Shown piece by piece: positions 57,249 to 64,000 of a stretch of 64,000 bases of DNA. Positions within the stretch are counted from its first letter, which is position 1, and every line of letters begins with the position of its first letter. Where the stretch lies: the NCBI RefSeq assembly GCF_900089585.1, contig NZ_FLRH01000003.1, positions 1,163,001 to 1,227,000 of the forward strand. The letters are read 5' to 3'. This DNA is from Micromonospora sediminicola. Its GTDB lineage: Bacteria; Actinomycetota; Actinomycetes; Mycobacteriales; Micromonosporaceae. The notes under the pieces are model-generated. The model searched no databases. It was not told the origin of the DNA and saw only the letters and a list, made by a program, of their open reading frames with translations. A program made the translations under genes and the position numbers.

Positions 57249-57276
57249 GGTTCCGGCGCCCCCGGGCGCCGGAACC
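57249..57276 (+). terminator. Intercistronic hairpin rpsG-fusA
   Basis: Perfect 12-bp stem (57249-57260 with 57265-57276), CCCG loop, 8 bases after rpsG. Could reduce read-through from rpsLG into fusA or protect the upstream mRNA. Confidence 0.6.
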
Positions 57277-57316
57277 GCCACCAGTTGTGTCGAGACGACG
57301 ATAAGTAGGGATTGAA

Positions 57317-59413
<2,097 letters not shown>

Positions 59414-59447
59414 CGCTCACTCCGAGCTGACCCGGTGATCCGGGGCC

Positions 59448-59477
59448 GGTCGCGGGAGGGTTCTCCCGCCCGCGACC
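59448..59477 (+). terminator. Hairpin in the fusA-tuf gap
   Basis: Perfect 9-bp outer stem (59448-59456 with 59469-59477) around GGAGGGTTCTCC in the 223-bp gap. A separate tuf promoter is likely in the rest of the gap, but I found no well-spaced pair of boxes. Confidence 0.5.
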
Positions 59478-59636
59478 ACCTCGGTCGGGTTGTGTGATTC
59501 CGGGCCTGTAGGCTTCATCGCCGCAGAACCCACCAAGGCTCTCCGGCCGTCAGGCCGGAAAGGCTGTCGACAGAGTCCTAAGCGCCGACCGGCGCACCGG
59601 GGCGAACGAACCAAGAAAGTCCACAGGAGGACACCA

Positions 59637-60830
59637 GTGGCGAAGGCGAAGTTCGAGCGGACTAAGCCGCACGTCAACATCGGCACCATTGGTCACATCG
59701 ACCACGGTAAGACGACGCTGACGGCGGCCATCACCAAGGTCCTGCACGACCAGTTCCCGGACCTGAACCCGTACACGCCGTTCGACGAGATCGACAAGGC
59801 GCCGGAGGAGAAGGCCCGCGGCATCACGATCTCCATCGCGCACGTCGAGTACCAGACCGAGGCGCGTCACTACGCGCACGTCGACTGCCCCGGTCACGCC
59901 GACTACATCAAGAACATGATCACCGGTGCCGCGCAGATGGACGGCGCGATCCTGGTGGTGGCGGCGACCGACGGCCCGATGCCGCAGACCCGCGAGCACG
60001 TGCTGCTGGCCCGTCAGGTCGGCGTGCCGTACATCGTCGTGGCGCTCAACAAGAGCGACATGGTCGACGACGAGGAGCTCCTGGAGCTCGTCGAGCTCGA
60101 GGTCCGCGAGCTGCTCTCCTCGCAGGAGTACCCGGGTGACGACCTGCCGGTCGTCCGGGTCTCGGCGCTGAAGGCCCTCGAGGGCGACCCGGAGTGGACC
60201 GGGAAGCTCATGGACCTGATGAACGCCGTGGACACCGCGATCCCGCAGCCGGAGCGCGAGACCGAGAAGCCGTTCCTCATGCCCATCGAGGACGTCTTCA
60301 CGATCACCGGCCGTGGCACCGTGGTGACCGGTCGCGCCGAGCGCGGCATCCTCAAGCCGAACGAGGAGGTGGAGATCGTCGGCATCCGCGAGAAGTCGAT
60401 GAAGACCACCTGCACCGGCATCGAGATGTTCCGCAAGCTGCTCGACGAGGCCCGCGCGGGTGAGAACGTCGGTCTGCTGCTGCGCGGCATCAAGCGCGAG
60501 GACGTCGAGCGCGGCATGGTCGTCATCAAGCCGGGCACCACGACCCCGCACACGGAGTTCGAGGCGACGGTCTACATCCTCTCCAAGGAGGAGGGTGGCC
60601 GCCACACCCCGTTCTTCCAGAACTACCGCCCGCAGTTCTACTTCCGGACCACGGACGTCACCGGCGTCGTCACGCTGCCCGAGGGCACCGAGATGGTCAT
60701 GCCGGGCGACAACACCTCGATGTCGGTGAAGCTGATCCAGCCCATCGCCATGGAGGAGAACCTGAAGTTCGCGATTCGCGAGGGTGGTCGTACGGTCGGC
60801 GCGGGTCGCGTCACCAAGATCGTCAAGTGA
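59637..60830 (+). CDS. tuf: Elongation factor Tu
   Basis: 397 residues. GTG at 59637 preceded by CAGGAGG; the frame from 59490 is untranslated leader. GTPase motifs [23 protein letters not shown] and NKSDMVDD are intact and domains II and III complete. Carries aminoacyl-tRNA to the ribosome. Confidence 0.98.
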   Translation: MAKAKFERTKPHVNIGTIGHIDHGKTTLTAAITKVLHDQFPDLNPYTPFDEIDKAPEEKARGITISIAHVEYQTEARHYAHVDCPGHADYIKNMITGAAQMDGAILVVAATDGPMPQTREHVLLARQVGVPYIVVALNKSDMVDDEELLELVELEVRELLSSQEYPGDDLPVVRVSALKALEGDPEWTGKLMDLMNAVDTAIPQPERETEKPFLMPIEDVFTITGRGTVVTGRAERGILKPNEEVEIVGIREKSMKTTCTGIEMFRKLLDEARAGENVGLLLRGIKREDVERGMVVIKPGTTTPHTEFEATVYILSKEEGGRHTPFFQNYRPQFYFRTTDVTGVVTLPEGTEMVMPGDNTSMSVKLIQPIAMEENLKFAIREGGRTVGAGRVTKIVK

Positions 60831-60845
60831 GCTGGGTAACCCCGA

Positions 60846-60875
60846 TTAGCGTCGCCGCCGGTCGTGCGGCATACT
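60846..60875 (+). promoter_or_regulatory. Weak candidate promoter of the S10 operon
   Basis: TTAGCG (60846-60851), 18 bp, CATACT (60870-60875) in the 355-bp tuf-rpsJ gap. Confidence 0.35.
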
Positions 60876-60952
60876 AGTCAGGTTGCGTAACGACGGTCGG
60901 TCGCCCGCGTCCGGTTGAGGCTGGACCTCCGGGAGTCAGACTGTCTCGCGTT

Positions 60953-60985
60953 GGGTGGTTGACCGCCATCGGCGGTCAACCACCC
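60953..60985 (+). terminator. Hairpin between tuf and rpsJ
   Basis: Perfect 15-bp stem (60953-60967 with 60971-60985) with a 3-nt loop. It may end tuf transcription, or, if transcription starts upstream at 60875, be part of the S10 leader. Confidence 0.65.
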
Positions 60986-61081
60986 TCGCGCGGCGTTCAG
61001 GTCGCGGTCCCCGCGATCGGCGCCATGACCCACCGCGTGGTCAGAGAATCGCTCCGGAGTCCCGGGGCGGAGCCTGGCCCA

Positions 61082-61106
61082 CGGGCGCGACACGCCCGAC
61101 CGCGGG
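61082..61106 (+). promoter_or_regulatory. Leader motif shared with the str operon
   Basis: Bases 61087-61106 equal 56261-56280. Here a 5-bp stem CGGGC (61082-61086) with GCCCG (61094-61098) closes a 7-nt GCGACAC loop, so both structure and loop are kept with a small loop change. Confidence 0.6.
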
Positions 61107-61185
61107 GGTCGGCGGAAGTGGGCCTGTGCCAGCCGGTACAGGCGCCCGCAACACAGCGGCATCGAGAGAAGGAACAGAAGCCACC

Positions 61186-61494
61186 ATGGCGGGACAGAAG
61201 ATCCGCATCCGGCTCAAGGCCTATGACCACGAGGTCGTCGACTCCTCGGCTCGGAAGATCGTCGAGACGGTGACGCGTACCGGGGCGCAGGTCGCTGGCC
61301 CGGTGCCGCTGCCCACGGAGATCAACCGTTTCTGCGTCATCCGCTCGCCGCACAAGTACAAGGACTCGCGCGAGCACTTCGAGATGCGCACGCACAAGCG
61401 TCTGATCGACATCATCGACCCGACCCCGAAGACGGTCGACTCGCTCATGCGCCTCGACCTGCCGGCTGGCGTCGACATCGAGATCAAGCTGTAG
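61186..61494 (+). CDS. rpsJ: 30S ribosomal protein S10
   Basis: 102 residues from ATG 61186 after GAGAAGGAAC. Contains [28 protein letters not shown] region and ends KL. Also the NusB partner in antitermination. First gene of the S10 operon. Confidence 0.97.
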
Positions 61495-61505
61495 GGATCG
61501 ATCAA

Positions 61506-62171
61506 ATGGACAGGCAAGTCAAGGGGATCCTGGGCGCCAAGCTCGGCATGACCCAGGTCTGGGACAACAACAAGGTTGTCCCCGTGACCGTGGTGCAGGC
61601 CGGCCCGTGCGTCGTGAGCCAGGTTCGTAGCGCCGACAAGGACGGTTACTCCGCGGTCCAGCTGGCGTACGGGGCCATCGACCCGCGCAAGGTCAAGAAG
61701 CCGGTCGCCGGGCACTACGCCAAGGCGGACGTCGCGCCGCGCCGGCACATCGTCGAGCTGCGCACCTCGGACGCCGCGGACTACTCCGCCGGCCAGGAGG
61801 TCACGGTCGAGGAGTTCCCGGCCGGCGTCGTGATCGACGTGACCGGCAAGACCAAGGGCAAGGGCTACGCCGGCCCGATGAAGCGGCACGGCTTCCACGG
61901 CCTGCGCGCGAGCCACGGTGTCGAGCGCAAGCACCGCTCGCCCGGCTCGATCGGCGCCTGCGCCACCCCGGGTCGCGTCTTCAAGGGCACCCGGATGGCG
62001 GGCCGGATGGGTGGCGTGCGCTACACCGTCCAGAACCTGACCGTCCAGGCGGTCGACACCGAGAACAACCTCCTGCTCGTCCGTGGCGCCATTCCCGGCC
62101 CCAAGGGCGCGCTCGTCCTGGTCCGTACCGCGGCCAAGGCGAAGGTGAAGAAGGGCGGTGCGGCCAAGTGA
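61506..62171 (+). CDS. rplC: 50S ribosomal protein L3
   Basis: 221 residues. [13 protein letters not shown] at the start and the peptidyl-transferase-facing [18 protein letters not shown] region are present. ATG at 61506, 11 bp after rpsJ. The stop overlaps rplD by four bases. Confidence 0.97.
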   Translation: MDRQVKGILGAKLGMTQVWDNNKVVPVTVVQAGPCVVSQVRSADKDGYSAVQLAYGAIDPRKVKKPVAGHYAKADVAPRRHIVELRTSDAADYSAGQEVTVEEFPAGVVIDVTGKTKGKGYAGPMKRHGFHGLRASHGVERKHRSPGSIGACATPGRVFKGTRMAGRMGGVRYTVQNLTVQAVDTENNLLLVRGAIPGPKGALVLVRTAAKAKVKKGGAAK

Positions 62172-62833
62172 CCACCGTTGACGTCCTCAACGTCGAAGGC
62201 GGCAAGAGCGGCTCCGTCGAGCTGCCGGCCGACATCTTCGACGCGCAGGCGAACATCGCGCTGATGCACCAGGTCGTGGTGGCTCAGCTCGCGGCGGCCC
62301 GGCAGGGCACGCACAAGACCAAGACCCGCGGCGAGGTCTCCGGTGGAGGCAAGAAGCCGTACAAGCAGAAGGGCACCGGTCGTGCCCGCCAGGGTTCGAC
62401 CCGCGCGCCGCAGTTCGCCGGCGGTGGCGTGGTCCACGGCCCGGTGCCGCGCGACTACAGCCAGCGCACCCCGAAGAAGATGAAGGCCGCCGCCCTGCGT
62501 GGCGCCCTCTCGGACCGGGCCCGCGCCGGCCAGGTGCACGTCGTCGAGGCGTTCGTCTCGGGCGAGAAGCCGTCGACCAAGGCGGCTCTGACCACGCTGG
62601 CGAAGCTGACCACGGCCCGTCGGGTCCTGGTCGTGCTGAGCAGCACCGACGAGCTGAACTGGGTGTCGCTGCGGAACCTGCGCAACGCGCGGGACAGCCG
62701 GGTGCACCTGATCGAGGCCGGCCAGCTCAACACGTACGACGTGCTGGTGGCCGACGACGTGGTCTTCACCAAGGAGGCCCTGGACGAGTTCCTGGGCGTT
62801 CCCGCCGAGACCACCGAGGAGGGTGGCAAGTGA
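62168..62833 (+). CDS. rplD: 50S ribosomal protein L4
   Basis: 221 residues, GTG start at 62168 overlapping the rplC end. The extended tunnel loop with [20 protein letters not shown] is clear near residues 50-70. The macrolide-relevant loop shows no insertion. Confidence 0.97.
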   Translation: MTTVDVLNVEGGKSGSVELPADIFDAQANIALMHQVVVAQLAAARQGTHKTKTRGEVSGGGKKPYKQKGTGRARQGSTRAPQFAGGGVVHGPVPRDYSQRTPKKMKAAALRGALSDRARAGQVHVVEAFVSGEKPSTKAALTTLAKLTTARRVLVVLSSTDELNWVSLRNLRNARDSRVHLIEAGQLNTYDVLVADDVVFTKEALDEFLGVPAETTEEGGK

Positions 62834-63132
62834 GCACGATCGCCGATCCGCGCGACATCATCGTCGCTCCGGTCGTCTCGGAGAAGAGCTACAGCGAGCT
62901 GAACCGCAACTGGTACACCTTCCTGGTGCACCCGGACGCCAACAAGACCGAGATCAAGATCGCTATCCAGCAGATCTTCAACGTCCGCGTCCTGACGGTC
63001 AACACGCTCAACCGTGAGGGCAAGCGCAAGCGCACCAAGACCGGCTTCGGTCAGCGCAAGTCCACCAAGCGGGCGATCGTGAAGCTGGCTGACGGAGACC
63101 GTATCGAGGCCTTCGGCGGCCCGGTCAGCTGA
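62830..63132 (+). CDS. rplW: 50S ribosomal protein L23
   Basis: 100 residues, GTG start at 62830 overlapping the rplD stop. Starts [21 protein letters not shown]23 docks trigger factor and SRP at the tunnel exit. Confidence 0.97.
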   Translation: MSTIADPRDIIVAPVVSEKSYSELNRNWYTFLVHPDANKTEIKIAIQQIFNVRVLTVNTLNREGKRKRTKTGFGQRKSTKRAIVKLADGDRIEAFGGPVS

Positions 63133-63144
63133 GGGGTGTAGACA

Positions 63145-63984
63145 ATGGCTATCCGTAAGTACAAGCCGACGACGCCGGGCCGGCGTGGCTCGAGCGTTGC
63201 CGACTTCGCCGAGATCACCCGGTCGACGCCCGAGAAGTCGCTGCTGGCTCCGCTGCCGAAGAAGGGCGGACGCAACGCCCACGGCCGGATCACCACGCGG
63301 CACCACGGTGGCGGCCACAAGCGCCAGTACCGTCTGATCGACTTCAAGCGGGTCGACAAGGACGGCGTGCCGGCGAAGGTCGCCCACATCGAGTACGACC
63401 CGAACCGCACCGCGCGCATCGCGCTGCTGCACTACGCCGACGGCGAGAAGCGCTACATCCTCGCGCCGAAGGACCTGAAGCAGGGCGACGCCGTGGAGTC
63501 GGGCCCGGGCGCCGACATCAAGCCGGGCAACAACCTGCCGCTGCGCAACATCCCGGTCGGTACCACCATCCACAACGTGGAGCTGCGTCCGGGCGGCGGC
63601 GCCAAGCTGGCCCGCTCGGCCGGCGTCGGCATCCAGCTGCTCGGCCGTGAGGGCGCGTACGCGACCCTGCGTATGCCGTCCGGCGAGATCCGGCGGGTGG
63701 ACGTGCGCTGCCGCGCCAGCATCGGCGAGATCGGCAACGCCGACCAGTCGAACATCAACTGGGGCAAGGCCGGCCGGATGCGGTGGAAGGGCAAGCGCCC
63801 GACCGTCCGTGGTGTCGCGATGAACCCCGTCGACCACCCGCACGGTGGTGGTGAGGGTAAGACCTCCGGTGGTCGCCACCCGGTCAACCCGCAGGGTAAG
63901 CCCGAGGGCCGCACCCGTCGTAAGGGCCAGCCGAGCGACCGGCTGATCGTCCGCCGCCGCTACGCCACGCGTAAGCGCGGCTGA
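63145..63984 (+). CDS. rplB: 50S ribosomal protein L2
   Basis: 279 residues, ATG at 63145. Complete with the RNA-binding middle and the C-terminal [18 protein letters not shown] segment that carries the conserved histidine next to the peptidyl-transferase centre. Confidence 0.98.
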   Translation: MAIRKYKPTTPGRRGSSVADFAEITRSTPEKSLLAPLPKKGGRNAHGRITTRHHGGGHKRQYRLIDFKRVDKDGVPAKVAHIEYDPNRTARIALLHYADGEKRYILAPKDLKQGDAVESGPGADIKPGNNLPLRNIPVGTTIHNVELRPGGGAKLARSAGVGIQLLGREGAYATLRMPSGEIRRVDVRCRASIGEIGNADQSNINWGKAGRMRWKGKRPTVRGVAMNPVDHPHGGGEGKTSGGRHPVNPQGKPEGRTRRKGQPSDRLIVRRRYATRKRG

Positions 63985-63996
63985 GGGAGATAAGAC

Positions 63997-64000
63997 ATGC
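63997..64000 (+). CDS. rpsS: Start of the next S10-operon gene, probably 30S ribosomal protein S19
   Basis: GGGAGA at 63984-63989 is followed by ATG at 63997, then the window ends. The name rests on the conserved order rplB-rpsS only. Confidence 0.6.

Noticed and set aside
59490..59514. tuf promoter TTGTGT...TAGGCT
   Set aside because: The spacer is only 13 bp, too short for a standard sigma-70 type promoter.
59490..59636. N-terminal extension of EF-Tu
   Set aside because: The family begins at [13 protein letters not shown]; the ribosome site CAGGAGG is placed for the GTG at 59637.

Overview
The window is 64 kb of chromosome from a high-GC actinomycete, most probably Micromonospora or a close relative in Micromonosporaceae. 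Coding is GC-rich with strong third-position GC, GTG and TTG starts are common, and the order rpmG-hadA-hadB-trnW-secE-nusG-rplK-rplA, rplJ-rplL-rpoB-rpoC, rpsL-rpsG-fusA-tuf, rpsJ-rplC-rplD-rplW-rplB is that of actinobacteria. The genus is inferred from protein wording and intergenic palindromes, not proved.

Layout. 1-8.3 kb: 3' end of moeZ, an alpha/alpha-toroid-like protein with a repeat tail, proB-proA, an alkyltransferase-like protein, a GPH-family symporter and a PLP-dependent decarboxylase/lyase. 8.3-11.8 kb: an ECF sigma factor with an overlapping membrane-anchored partner and a secreted protein, divergent from a secreted peptide built of IGPGPS repeats. 12.2-25.3 kb: a split and incomplete NDH-1 set (nuoB, then nuoC-nuoH, then nuoI-J-K-L-M-N) interrupted by four unrelated genes; nuoA, D, E, F and G are absent. 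25.4-30.8 kb: htpX, two MFS exporters, a second ECF sigma/partner pair and a YajQ-family protein.

30.9-34.8 kb: a decayed integrated element. It starts in a complete tRNA-Tyr gene and ends in a 61-bp copy of the tRNA 3' end. Between them lie a 54-aa membrane protein, a tyrosine integrase broken by two frameshifts, a fragment of a HAD phosphatase, and an intact, lower-GC, 587-aa protein of no family I recognise with one C-terminal membrane helix. This orphan cargo gene is the best candidate for something undescribed.

34.8-38.7 kb: a hypothetical protein, a 43-aa secreted peptide and a membrane GAF-GGDEF-EAL protein whose EAL motif reads ECL. 38.7-64 kb: the housekeeping core: tRNA-Thr, tRNA-Met, rpmG, hadAB, tRNA-Trp, secE, nusG, rplK, rplA, a small ABC exporter, an L10 leader with rplJL, rpoBC, two small membrane proteins, the str operon and the start of the S10 operon (cut at the first bases of rpsS). 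Intercistronic hairpins separate rplL/rpoB, rpoB/rpoC, rpsG/fusA and fusA/tuf, and the leaders of the str and S10 operons share an identical 20-bp motif.
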